This document shows positions 33,664 through 41,770 of a DNA stretch of 56,964 bases, piece after piece. The notes beneath the pieces are model-generated. The model ran no database searches. It was not told the origin of the DNA and saw only the letters and a program-made list of their open reading frames with translations. This DNA comes from Chloroflexota bacterium (lineage in GTDB: Bacteria; Chloroflexota; Anaerolineae; Anaerolineales; Villigracilaceae): NCBI GenBank assembly GCA_029782225.1, contig JAKOVF010000429.1, positions 1 to 56,964 on the forward strand. The letters run 5' to 3'. A program made the translations under genes and the position numbers. The number at the start of each line of letters is the position of its first letter. Position 1 is the stretch's first letter.

Positions 33664-34515
33664 ATGTCAGATGAACTTACTGCCCGCGTGCGCATGGACT
33701 ACGAGCGTGCACGCTTCAAAGCCTTTTTCAACCGCGTGTTTGCGGTGCTCTCAGGTCAGCCAACTCAGCTCCTCTCCTATGACAATGTCAAGGAAAAACT
33801 GCGTATCGGCGGCCCGATCTATCGCGGCGTCCGCACCATTCGCGTGGACCAGATCGTGGGCAGCCTCAACCGCTACCACGAGTTCGACCGCGCTTTTCTT
33901 CCTACCCAGAGCGCGACCTCCAACCGCTGGCAAAAAGTGGACCGCGCCTTCTATCAGGAGATCAACCTGCCTCCGGTTGTGCTGTACCAGGTGGGTCAGG
34001 TCTATTTTGTAGTGGATGGCCACCACCGTGTCTCTGTTGCCCGCGAGCAGGGACAGGAATTCATCGACGCCGAAGTCCGTGAATGCGCCACGCGCGTCAA
34101 CATCACGTCGGATCTCAAGCCTGAAGATCTGGAGATCCTTGGCGCCAAGGTCAATTTCCTCGAACGCACCCGCCTCGACGATATTCGTCCAAAGGCTGAC
34201 GTCAAACTTACGATCACCGATGGATTTGACCGTATGCTCGAACACATTGCTGTCCATCGTTATTTTATGGGCCTTGATATGAAACGCGACATTCCCGAAG
34301 AGGAGGCGGTCGCGCACTGGTATGACACGGTCTATCTGCCGATTGTCAAAGCCATCCGCAAGAGCAAGATCCTCAAGGAGTTCCCTGGCCGCACCGAAGG
34401 TGACCTCTATCTGTGGACGCTTGACCATCAGCGCTACCTCTATGAAGAGGAAGGCCAGCCTCTCCAGCCGCCCGACCAGGCCGCGAAACAATTCATTGAA
34501 GAAAAGGAAGATTGA
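33664..34515 (+). CDS. ParB-like nuclease-fold domain protein
   Basis: This 283-residue protein has a ParB/Srx-type domain in its first half: IRVDQIVGS, then VYFVVDGHHRVSVAREQG (about 114-131), the counterpart of the GxxR box that binds nucleotide in ParB. The C-terminal half is helical (EEEAVAHWYDTVYLPIVKAI) and unknown to me. No helix-turn-helix or segregation partner is nearby, so a chromosome-segregation role is unlikely; a metabolic or regulatory kinase-like role, as for other Srx-fold proteins, is possible. ATG at 33664 was chosen over an upstream non-ATG codon. Confidence 0.7.
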   Translation: MSDELTARVRMDYERARFKAFFNRVFAVLSGQPTQLLSYDNVKEKLRIGGPIYRGVRTIRVDQIVGSLNRYHEFDRAFLPTQSATSNRWQKVDRAFYQEINLPPVVLYQVGQVYFVVDGHHRVSVAREQGQEFIDAEVRECATRVNITSDLKPEDLEILGAKVNFLERTRLDDIRPKADVKLTITDGFDRMLEHIAVHRYFMGLDMKRDIPEEEAVAHWYDTVYLPIVKAIRKSKILKEFPGRTEGDLYLWTLDHQRYLYEEEGQPLQPPDQAAKQFIEEKED

Positions 34516-34521
34516 TCCCAT

Positions 34522-35439
34522 ATGCCTGACATGCATCCCCTTTCTGGAATCTATGCCGCGGCTGTGACGCCGGTCAAGGCCGATTCATCCTTCGACTTCG
34601 AATCCGTCCCCGCGTTATTGGAATTCTTCGCCTCCCGAGGTTGCCACGGGGCACTGTTCTTCGGTACTACAGGTGAAGGGCCATCCTTCTCCCCCTCGGA
34701 ACGGGAAGCTTACCTGCGTGCTGTAGGCGCTGCCCGAGAGGAATTCTTACCGGGCTTCCGTCTCCTCGCAGGCACCGGGACTCCCAGCCTCAGCGAAACC
34801 ATTGACCTGACCAAACTTGCCTTCGATCTTGGCTTTGATGGCGTGGTCGTTTTGCCTCCGTATTATTTCCGCAAAGCGACGGACGCCGGCCTGTTCAACT
34901 GGTTCAGCGAATTCATTCATAAAGCGGTTCCCTCCGATAAGTGGATCCTTGGATATCACTTCCCCGGCGTGTCAGGGATCGGCTTCTCCCTCGATTTGCT
35001 CACGCGGCTAAAAGATACATTCCCGGATCAGTTTGCTGGCATCAAGGATTCTTCGCATGACGAATCACTGGCTGTTGAGCTTGGTCAACGCTTCGGCTCT
35101 GACCTGGCCGTCTTTAACGGCACGGACTCATACCTCCAGCTTGCGCTGCAAAATGGCGCCTCTGGAGCGATCACTGCGCCCGCCAATATTATTTCCCCCG
35201 GCTTGCGCGAAGTCTGGGACCTGTATCAGGCTGGCAAAGACCCTTCCGAAGCGCAAGAGCGCGTAACGGAGCAAAGACATATTCTTGAAAACTATATGCC
35301 TTTCCCCCCATCTTTGAAGGCATTGATGAATCGCCTGTTCAATTTCCCACGTTGGACTGTCAAGCCGCCGCTGGAAGCTTTGCCTGATGATATAGAAGAA
35401 AGTGCTTTGCAGGGTTTTTCTGAAGCATTGAAGGAATAA
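34522..35439 (+). CDS. DapA-family (dihydrodipicolinate synthase / N-acetylneuraminate lyase) aldolase
   Basis: This 305-residue class I aldolase has LSGIYAAAVTPV, FFGTTGEGPSFSPSER (about 46-61), the Tyr of ILGYHFPGVSG and the Schiff-base Lys in FAGIKDSSHD (about 173). Substrate-specific residues do not settle DapA versus other family activities; the genetic context (octanoyltransferase, ParB-like gene) does not suggest lysine synthesis. It starts 6 bp after the previous gene. Confidence 0.88.
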   Translation: MPDMHPLSGIYAAAVTPVKADSSFDFESVPALLEFFASRGCHGALFFGTTGEGPSFSPSEREAYLRAVGAAREEFLPGFRLLAGTGTPSLSETIDLTKLAFDLGFDGVVVLPPYYFRKATDAGLFNWFSEFIHKAVPSDKWILGYHFPGVSGIGFSLDLLTRLKDTFPDQFAGIKDSSHDESLAVELGQRFGSDLAVFNGTDSYLQLALQNGASGAITAPANIISPGLREVWDLYQAGKDPSEAQERVTEQRHILENYMPFPPSLKALMNRLFNFPRWTVKPPLEALPDDIEESALQGFSEALKE

Positions 35440-35479
35440 GAGAAGAGTAGAAGTAATCAGCAACAAGCATATTTCAACT

Positions 35480-36298
35480 ATGAATACCTGGCGTCTCCTC
35501 TTCACCCCCGCCTCACGCGGATCATGGAATATGGCCGCGGATGAGGCGATCCTTGAACATATCCACCGCGGCGAATCCGGCCCGACCCTTCGCCTGTACG
35601 CGTGGACCCCGGCCTGTCTCTCACTGGGATATGCTCAGCCTTACACTGACGTGGATTTTCCTCGCCTGAAAGATCACGCCTGGGACGTTGTCCGCCGCGC
35701 TACGGGGGGACGCGCCATCCTGCACACCGACGAATTGACCTACTCTGTCACTGGCAGCGCGGAGAATCCCATCCTGACAAGCGGCGTCCTGGAATCTTAC
35801 AATCGCATCGCACAGGCTTTGCTGTGTGCAGTGCGCAAATTGGGTTTGCCTGTGGAAATAAAGGAACGTGTAGGTCCCGTTTCCAACGGGACAAATCCCA
35901 ATCCCGTCTGTTTCGAAGTCCCTTCGACCTACGAGATCACTGTGCAAGGCAAAAAGTTGATCGGTTCCGCGCAGGCGCGCAAAAAAGAAGGCGTACTCCA
36001 GCACGGATCGCTGCCCCTCTATGGCGACCTCGCACGGATCTGCGACGCGCTGGTTTTCAAAGATGAATCCGCCCGTGAGACTGCCAGACAAAGACTGCTT
36101 GCGCGCGCCACGACGGTCGAGTCCGTGCTCGGGCGTAGAGTCGATTGGGAAACGGCGGCCCAGGCCTTCGTCGTAGGCTTTGAGACGGAGTTGGAGATCC
36201 ACTTCGAGCCCGGACAAATGTCTGAATCTGAATTAAGGCGGACGGAAGAATTGGTCAAAGAAAAATATGCTCATCCCAGTTGGACGGAGAAGATTTAA
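35480..36298 (+). CDS. lipoate/octanoate transferase, LipM-like
   Basis: This 272-residue protein of the BPL/LplA/LipB fold has GSWNMAADEAIL, RRATGGRAILHTDELTYS (about 73-90), NPVCFEVPSTYEI with the Cys typical of LipM octanoyltransferases, and KKLIGSAQARKK with the conserved Lys. LipM moves octanoate from acyl carrier protein to GcvH; this would complement the GcvT-containing fusion at 7-10 kb. Lipoate ligase activity is the alternative. It overlaps the next gene by 1 bp. Confidence 0.85.
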   Translation: MNTWRLLFTPASRGSWNMAADEAILEHIHRGESGPTLRLYAWTPACLSLGYAQPYTDVDFPRLKDHAWDVVRRATGGRAILHTDELTYSVTGSAENPILTSGVLESYNRIAQALLCAVRKLGLPVEIKERVGPVSNGTNPNPVCFEVPSTYEITVQGKKLIGSAQARKKEGVLQHGSLPLYGDLARICDALVFKDESARETARQRLLARATTVESVLGRRVDWETAAQAFVVGFETELEIHFEPGQMSESELRRTEELVKEKYAHPSWTEKI

Positions 36299-36744
36299 TG
36301 TCTGAGATTTCAATACGGCGCGCATCGCATGAAGACATTCCTGAATGGCTGAGGATGCGGCGGGCCCTGTGGTCCACATCGCCGATTGAAGATTTGCGCT
36401 GGGCGATGGATGAAACATTGTCCGACCCGAAGCAGGCCGTCTTCTTCGCTGTGCGTGAAGATGGAAGCCCATGCGGCTTTGTCGAGACGGGCATGCGCAG
36501 TTATGGCGAGGGATGCGAGACGAGTCCGGTTGGCTACATCGAGGGTTGGTATGTGGATGATGATGTCCGAAACCAGGGCATCGGGAAGAGACTGGTGCAG
36601 ACGGCTGAAGACTGGGCGCGTTCGTTAGGCATGGTCGAGATGGCTTCCGACACGTGGCTTGACAATGAAGGCAGCATTGCCGCGCACGTGCGAATGGGAT
36701 ATTTTGAAGTGGAACGGTTGGTCCACTTCGTGAAGAAATTATGA
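36298..36744 (+). CDS. GNAT acetyltransferase, aminoglycoside 6'-N-acetyltransferase-like
   Basis: This 148-residue protein has acetyl-CoA motif A (GWYVDDDVRNQGIGKRLVQT) and the flanking segments MRRALWSTSPIEDL, RSYGEGCETSPVGYIEGWYV and YFEVERLVHFVKKL, which resemble AAC(6')-I enzymes. Similarity to that subfamily does not prove resistance; small-molecule or peptide acetylation is equally possible. The ATG overlaps the upstream stop (TAATG). Confidence 0.8.
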   Translation: MSEISIRRASHEDIPEWLRMRRALWSTSPIEDLRWAMDETLSDPKQAVFFAVREDGSPCGFVETGMRSYGEGCETSPVGYIEGWYVDDDVRNQGIGKRLVQTAEDWARSLGMVEMASDTWLDNEGSIAAHVRMGYFEVERLVHFVKKL

Positions 36745-36784
36745 ATTTGCCGGGGCGACCCAATGGTTCGCCCGTACATGCCCC

Positions 36785-37834
36785 ATGAAAAAATTCCTTA
36801 TTTACGGTTCCTACGGCTACACCGGCCAGTTGATCGCCGAACACGCGGCTCAACAGGGATTGCATCCCATCCTTGCCGGGCGGGATGAAGCGAAGCTGCA
36901 TGCACAATCTCAATCCCTTGGCCTTGAATGCCGCGCCTTCTCTCTGGACAACACCGCCGCGCTCACTTCCGCCCTCCGTGAGGTGGATGCAGTTTTACAT
37001 TGTGCCGGTCCGTTTGTGCTGACGTATCGACAGATGGCCGAAGCCTGCATCGCCAGCGGCAAACATTATGTGGATATCAGCGGAGAGATCGAAGGTTTCG
37101 AAGCGCTGGCCGCAATGGATGAAAGAGCCAGACAGGCCGGCGTCATGCTTCTGCCCGGTGCGGGCTTTGATGTTGTCCCGTCGGATTGTCTGATCAAGTA
37201 TTTGAGCGAGAAGCTGCCAGGTGCAAAGGAAGCCCGGCTTTATATCCGTGGCGTTGGCGGCGGGGTCTCGCGCGGCACGGCGCGTTCCGGCATCGAAAAC
37301 ATGCATCGCCAGGGACGAATCCGCCGCGATGGCAAGATCGTGCAAGTTCCTGCTGCGTGGCAGGTGAAGCAAATCGACTTTGGCCGCGGCCCGGTCAAGC
37401 TGGTTTCGATCGGCTGGGGCGACGTCAGCACCGCGTATCACAGCACAGGCATTCCCAACATTGAAACATATATGGCCTTTCCTCCATCGATGATCACCAT
37501 GATGTACGCGAGCCGTGTGATCGGTCCATTGTTGTATTTGCGTCCGGTTAAGGAAATGCTCAAGGGGCTGGTCAGCGCTTTCTTAGCGCCTGGTCCGTCC
37601 CGTGAACGAAACGAAAATGGATTCAGTTTGATGATGGCGGAAGTCTTTGATGGAGAAAAGACGCTTCGAGCGAAACTGCAGACGCCTGAGGCTTATCGGC
37701 TCACTGCATTAACTTCCATTGAGATCATGAAACGCATCTTATCCGCTCCGATGCCCGGATTCCACACTCCAAGCACTTTCCTCGGCCCGGAGTTCATTAT
37801 GCAATTTCGGGGGGTGGAAAGGGAAGATTTGTAA
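36785..37834 (+). CDS. saccharopine dehydrogenase-like NAD(P)-binding oxidoreductase
   Basis: This 349-residue protein opens with a Rossmann motif MKKFLIYGSYGYTGQLIAEH (GxxGxTG) and carries LAGRDEAKL, VLHCAGPFVLTYRQMAEACI and HYVDISGEI, typical of the saccharopine dehydrogenase / trans-acting enoyl reductase family. The C-terminal part is less conserved. The substrate is unknown. Confidence 0.85.
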   Translation: MKKFLIYGSYGYTGQLIAEHAAQQGLHPILAGRDEAKLHAQSQSLGLECRAFSLDNTAALTSALREVDAVLHCAGPFVLTYRQMAEACIASGKHYVDISGEIEGFEALAAMDERARQAGVMLLPGAGFDVVPSDCLIKYLSEKLPGAKEARLYIRGVGGGVSRGTARSGIENMHRQGRIRRDGKIVQVPAAWQVKQIDFGRGPVKLVSIGWGDVSTAYHSTGIPNIETYMAFPPSMITMMYASRVIGPLLYLRPVKEMLKGLVSAFLAPGPSRERNENGFSLMMAEVFDGEKTLRAKLQTPEAYRLTALTSIEIMKRILSAPMPGFHTPSTFLGPEFIMQFRGVEREDL

Positions 37835-37839
37835 GTCTC

Positions 37840-37935
37840 TTCGCGCTGAGCGTAGTCGAAGCGTGCTGGCTTGGAAATACTAAATCTATCCATCACTTGT
37901 CCTTCGACTGCGCTTCGCTCCGCTCAGGACGAAGG
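37840..37935. repeat. pair of GCTCAGG/CTTCGAC-type dispersed repeats
   Basis: CTTCGCGCTGAGCGTAGTCG (from 37840) and CCTTCGACTGCG...CGCTCAGGACGA (to about 37934) are inverted relative to each other. Related segments occur at 14029-14126, 47284-47415 and 51699-51722, always between genes. Confidence 0.6.
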
Positions 37936-37949
37936 ATAATGAGGCCCAA

Positions 37950-38534
37950 ATGAAATATCTTGGTTTATCTCTCGCATTAGCATTTCTGATTACGTCCTGC
38001 GCTCCCTCTTCCACTTCAACTCCACCCGTTCTTTTGCCGCAGCCTTCAACTGCGCCAGCTTCGACTCAGGAGTTAACCATGCCGATCAATCTCTCCAGTT
38101 CCGCTTTCACCGCCGGCCTGCCTATTCCCGTCGATTATTCCTGCAAGGGCCGTGACGTTTCCCCCGCGCTCACATGGACCAACGCGCCCGCGAACACACA
38201 GTCCTTTGCGTTGATCATGGACGACCCCGATGCTCCCTCCGGGACGTGGGTGCACTGGGTCATCTATAATATTCCCGCTTCTGCACGCGGACTTCCCGAA
38301 GCCGTCCCCACCGATGCACAGCTTGGGGATGGAAGCATTCAAGGCACCACATCCGCGGGCAGCGCGGGCTATCATGGACCGTGTCCGCCATCGGGAACGC
38401 ATCGTTACTTCTTCAAGCTCTATGCGCTCGATACGATTCTCTCCCTCCCCTCTGCAGATAAGGATAGCCTATTGCGTGCGATGGAAGGCCATATCGTCGA
38501 TCAGGCAGAATTGATGGGGACGTTTAGTAAATGA
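37950..38534 (+). CDS. YbhB/YbcL-type PEBP lipoprotein (Raf kinase inhibitor-like)
   Basis: This 194-residue protein has a lipoprotein signal peptide (LAFLITSC, Cys17), a Pro/Thr/Ser-rich linker and a PEBP domain with YSCKGRDVSPALTWTNAP, IMDDPDAPSGTWVHWVIYN and YHGPCPPSGTHRYFFKLYAL. These are the ligand-pocket motifs of the bacterial YbhB/YbcL family. The ligand is unknown. Confidence 0.92.
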   Translation: MKYLGLSLALAFLITSCAPSSTSTPPVLLPQPSTAPASTQELTMPINLSSSAFTAGLPIPVDYSCKGRDVSPALTWTNAPANTQSFALIMDDPDAPSGTWVHWVIYNIPASARGLPEAVPTDAQLGDGSIQGTTSAGSAGYHGPCPPSGTHRYFFKLYALDTILSLPSADKDSLLRAMEGHIVDQAELMGTFSK

Positions 38535-38540
38535 AGCAAA

Positions 38541-38599
38541 GATGACAGTCACTTTGCCCACTCCGCCTCGCTGCGCGGTGCTTCGCAAAAGTAACTGTC
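38541..38599. repeat. inverted repeat (dispersed hairpin family, copy 2)
   Basis: GATGACAGTCACTTTGC and GCAAAAGTAACTGTC pair with two imperfections around a 28-nt GC-rich loop, just before the esterase gene. The arms resemble the repeat at 878-910. Confidence 0.5.
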
Positions 38600-38615
38600 C
38601 CCTCGTTCAAATATT

Positions 38616-39629
38616 ATGCAAAATCCATTCATCGAAGACAATCGCGTCACCTTTCACTGGCGGGGTAGGACCGCGCCACATCTGATTGATGATCTCCATA
38701 ACTGGGAGGAACAGCCGCAAAAGTTGAAACGAGTTGGGAAGGATCTGTGGGCAATCTCCTTTGAGCTGGCGCGGGATGCCTATCTTGAATACGCGTTTTA
38801 CGATCCCAGAACAGGGACACGCTTTCGTGACCCTCTGAACTCCAATATCGTGTACAACGGCTTTGAAGATGATAATCATTTCTTCTACATGCCCGAGGCG
38901 GCGCCGACGCAGCTAGTGCTGAGAAAGAAAGGTGTGCCGCGCGGCAAAGTATCGACTCATATTGTCCCAACCGAGATGTTGCAGGATGACGGTGAACGTG
39001 AGATTTACTTGTATCATCCGCCTGTCAAAGAACCGGTGCCGCTGTTGGTGGTCTATGATGGCGCAGAATACCTCGAACGCGCCAGACTCAACGTGATCGT
39101 GGACAACTTGATCGCGGAGAAGCGCATCCGTCCGATTGCGATGGCGTTTTTGACAAACGGCGGTGATCTGCGCGCTGTGGAGTATCTGTGCTCAGATGCG
39201 ACAATTTCCTGGCTGGACAGTGTTATCCTGCCGTTTGCGCGCAGGAAATTGAATATCCTGGATATCAAAAAAAATCGCGGCGCGTATGGCGTCCTGGGTG
39301 CATCAGCCAGCGGACTCATGTCCGTATACACAGGATTACGGATGCCGGAGATCTTTGGCAAGGTGATCGCCCAGTCCGCGGTGTTCGAATTCGAGGGACG
39401 CGACGTTGCCGCCGTGGATTTGATCCGGCACGGCCATTCACGCGAGATCAAGATCTGGATGGATGTGGGGAAACTGGAGTCTTTACTGGATGATAATCGC
39501 CGAATGCAGCCCATTTTGCGCGAGCACAGGTATGACGTCACCTATCGCGAATATGGCGGCGCTCACAACTACACGGCCTGGCGCGATGACGTTTGGCGCG
39601 GGCTGGAAGCGATGTTTCCTCCCTCATAA
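38616..39629 (+). CDS. enterochelin-esterase-like alpha/beta hydrolase
   Basis: This 337-residue protein has an N-terminal early-set domain (VTFHWRGRTAPHLIDDLHNW) and a C-terminal hydrolase domain with PLLVVYDGAEYL, the nucleophile elbow GASASGLMS (Ser near 230) and the catalytic His in YGGAHNYTAW near the end. Such proteins hydrolyse esters such as siderophore or polyol esters. No siderophore genes are adjacent. Its last 61 bp overlap the convergent PAP2 gene. Confidence 0.88.
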   Translation: MQNPFIEDNRVTFHWRGRTAPHLIDDLHNWEEQPQKLKRVGKDLWAISFELARDAYLEYAFYDPRTGTRFRDPLNSNIVYNGFEDDNHFFYMPEAAPTQLVLRKKGVPRGKVSTHIVPTEMLQDDGEREIYLYHPPVKEPVPLLVVYDGAEYLERARLNVIVDNLIAEKRIRPIAMAFLTNGGDLRAVEYLCSDATISWLDSVILPFARRKLNILDIKKNRGAYGVLGASASGLMSVYTGLRMPEIFGKVIAQSAVFEFEGRDVAAVDLIRHGHSREIKIWMDVGKLESLLDDNRRMQPILREHRYDVTYREYGGAHNYTAWRDDVWRGLEAMFPPS

Positions 39630-41041
39630 TTCTTGTTTCTCATAAAAATAATCTCGATCAGTGTGCACACCAATCCAAGCCAGGCCAGGCCCAGAGCATA
39701 ACCAGCCAACACATCGGTCAGATAATGATTCGCCTGGAAGATGCGGCTAAATCCATCAAAGAGGATGATGAGCAACGTGACAATACTCAACGTCCATTTC
39801 CAGAACGGCGATGGCATCCTGGGAACCAGCACATAAGCGAGGAAAGCAAAACATATCAACACGCCCGTGGCATGTCCGCTTGGAAAGGTTGGGATTGTGG
39901 TAATGACCAGTCCCGTCTGTTCAGGGGGCCTGGGACGGGCAAAATAGTTAATGAAAAAATTCCAGAGCACGCCACCGCCCATGGAACTGATATTTAACAT
40001 CGCCAGTTCGGGCCAAAAACGTTTATAGATGAAATAAATACTAAGGATCGCGATAATTACCTGGACAGCCTGCTTCCCTACGAAGAATCCGAAAAGCATG
40101 ATCTCATACACGCTCCATGGCGCCGCTTCGGCCCTGGCGAGCAAGGCCTTGTATACAGATGTATCTAACTGCAGGAGAGGCCCATGAGCAACGAGGTTAT
40201 ATGCCAGCGCTCCAAAGGTCAGGCCGCCCAGAAGAACCATGGCGAATCCGATGATCGGCTGCCTGCCGAGCAAGCCAGGTGAGCGAAGGTCGTCAAAACC
40301 AGCGTTCTTTTGTGATGCCATTCCTCCCTCAAAGAGTCTTTCCACAAGCGTATACACAAGTCCGGCCCAGGCAAGACCGAGAGCATAACCTGCGATCACG
40401 TCTGTCACATAGTGGGCACCGAACATGAGACCGTACAGGCCTACCAAAATAATGGCTAGTGCTAAAACAACGCCAATGAACCCTTTCCAAAAACGAGAGG
40501 TCATTCTAGGAATCAGCAGGTAGGCCAGTAACCCATAGCAAAGAATTGTCATCACGGCAAGTCCGCTTGGGAAGGATGGATCCTTTAATACGAAAACATC
40601 AATCTGATAGGGAGGCCTTGGACGGTCAAAATAGCGGCTGAGAACATACCAGATCATCCCCCCTCCACCCAGGCCGACCAATACCATCGTCAGCTCTCGC
40701 CAGAAGCGTTTATAGAGAAAATAGATCGCCAGGATCGCTCCGATCGCGATCACCATTTCTTTGCCCAGGAAGAAGCCAAACATGATGTTTTCCATCAGGA
40801 ACCATGGCGTATTTTTTTGAGCTGTGTGAAGCATTTGGGCGGTCGTCATATCCCAGTGGATGAAAGCCTGATTGGTTTTCAGGTTATAGGCCAGTATGCC
40901 AAATATAAAGGTACCCAACAGAAATATCATCACCCCGATGACAGGCCGTCTCGCCAACAGGCCCGGAGAACGAAGACCATGGAAGATGTTCCTGCCGAGC
41001 CGGTTCTCTTGAATGAAAGATCCAACATTCTTGGTTGACAT
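39569..41041 (-). CDS. membrane protein with two tandem PAP2 phosphatase domains
   Basis: This 490-residue protein is an internal duplication of a six-helix PAP2 unit. Repeat 1 (about 28-230) has YFDRPRPP, PSFPSGLAV and GAHYVTDVIAG (His210). Repeat 2 (about 255-465) has YFARPRPP, PTFPSGHATG (His390) and QANHYLTDVLAGY (His439). In repeat 1 the catalytic PSGH His is Leu161, so only the second domain is likely active. PAP2 enzymes dephosphorylate lipid phosphates such as undecaprenyl diphosphate or phosphatidate. The 3' end overlaps the convergent esterase gene. Confidence 0.9.
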   Translation of the reverse strand: MSTKNVGSFIQENRLGRNIFHGLRSPGLLARRPVIGVMIFLLGTFIFGILAYNLKTNQAFIHWDMTTAQMLHTAQKNTPWFLMENIMFGFFLGKEMVIAIGAILAIYFLYKRFWRELTMVLVGLGGGGMIWYVLSRYFDRPRPPYQIDVFVLKDPSFPSGLAVMTILCYGLLAYLLIPRMTSRFWKGFIGVVLALAIILVGLYGLMFGAHYVTDVIAGYALGLAWAGLVYTLVERLFEGGMASQKNAGFDDLRSPGLLGRQPIIGFAMVLLGGLTFGALAYNLVAHGPLLQLDTSVYKALLARAEAAPWSVYEIMLFGFFVGKQAVQVIIAILSIYFIYKRFWPELAMLNISSMGGGVLWNFFINYFARPRPPEQTGLVITTIPTFPSGHATGVLICFAFLAYVLVPRMPSPFWKWTLSIVTLLIILFDGFSRIFQANHYLTDVLAGYALGLAWLGLVCTLIEIIFMRNKNYEGGNIASSPRQTSSRQAV

Positions 41042-41249
41042 TACCAATATTCCTCAAAATACTCTCAATAAGCTGTGACTCGTCCAGTCAGAGCAAGGCC
41101 GGGCAAATCAATCACACTTTACCTACATATAAGAACGAAAGGATCTAAAATTCGCTCTGCAAGCCTGGAAGGATTGAGTGCCTTGTATGAAATTTCACAT
41201 CGTATAATTTGGTCGTTGACTGCCCCTTCGAATTCCTGCGAGGACACCT

Positions 41250-41705
41250 ATGCTGCTTGCCACCCTGTGCTACATCCAACGCGATGGAAAGACCCTCATG
41301 GTTTTGCGCAATAAAAAACCGAATGATATTCACGCGGGCAAGTGGAATGGACTGGGCGGGAAATTCGAAGCGGGCGAATCGCCGGAAGACTGTGTCAGCC
41401 GTGAGGTCGAAGAGGAATCGGGGCTCCTCATCCAAGATCCAAAACTGCATGGACTGGTCATGTTCCCGGCGTTCAAAGGCCAGGACTGGTGTGTCTTTGT
41501 CTTCACAGCCGCCGAGTTCGACGGCGAGCTGATCGATTCACCGGAAGGCCAGCTCGAATGGATCGAAGATTCCAAATTGCTTGCATTGAATCTCTGGCCC
41601 AGCGACCTGATCTTTCTGCCGTGGCTCGAACAGGAAAAGTTCTTCTCGGCAAAGTTCATCTATGAAGGGGAAGAATTCAAAAGATATGAGGTGGCGTTTT
41701 ACTAG
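41250..41705 (+). CDS. Nudix hydrolase (8-oxo-dGTPase-like)
   Basis: This 151-residue protein has the full Nudix box split as GGKFEAGESPEDCVSREVEE and ESGL (about 36-59), preceded by NDIHAGKWNGLG, the MutT/NUDT1-like region. It probably removes oxidised or non-canonical nucleotides. It is monocistronic with a hairpin directly after it. Confidence 0.93.
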   Translation: MLLATLCYIQRDGKTLMVLRNKKPNDIHAGKWNGLGGKFEAGESPEDCVSREVEEESGLLIQDPKLHGLVMFPAFKGQDWCVFVFTAAEFDGELIDSPEGQLEWIEDSKLLALNLWPSDLIFLPWLEQEKFFSAKFIYEGEEFKRYEVAFY

Positions 41706-41741
41706 AGCCCTCACCCTCGCCCTCTCCAGAAGGGTGAGGGC
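41706..41741 (+). terminator. hairpin after the Nudix gene
   Basis: GCCCTCACCC / GGGTGAGGGC arms (10 bp) with a 16-nt loop start immediately after the stop; followed by GTTAATATT, a poor U-tract. Confidence 0.5.
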
Positions 41742-41770
41742 GTTAATATTGGCAGTATAATCAGCCTAAT

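Noticed and set aside
33751..34536. 261-codon antisense frame in the ParB-like gene
   Set aside because: Shadow frame; the plus-strand translation has the ParB-type motif and a tight operon position.
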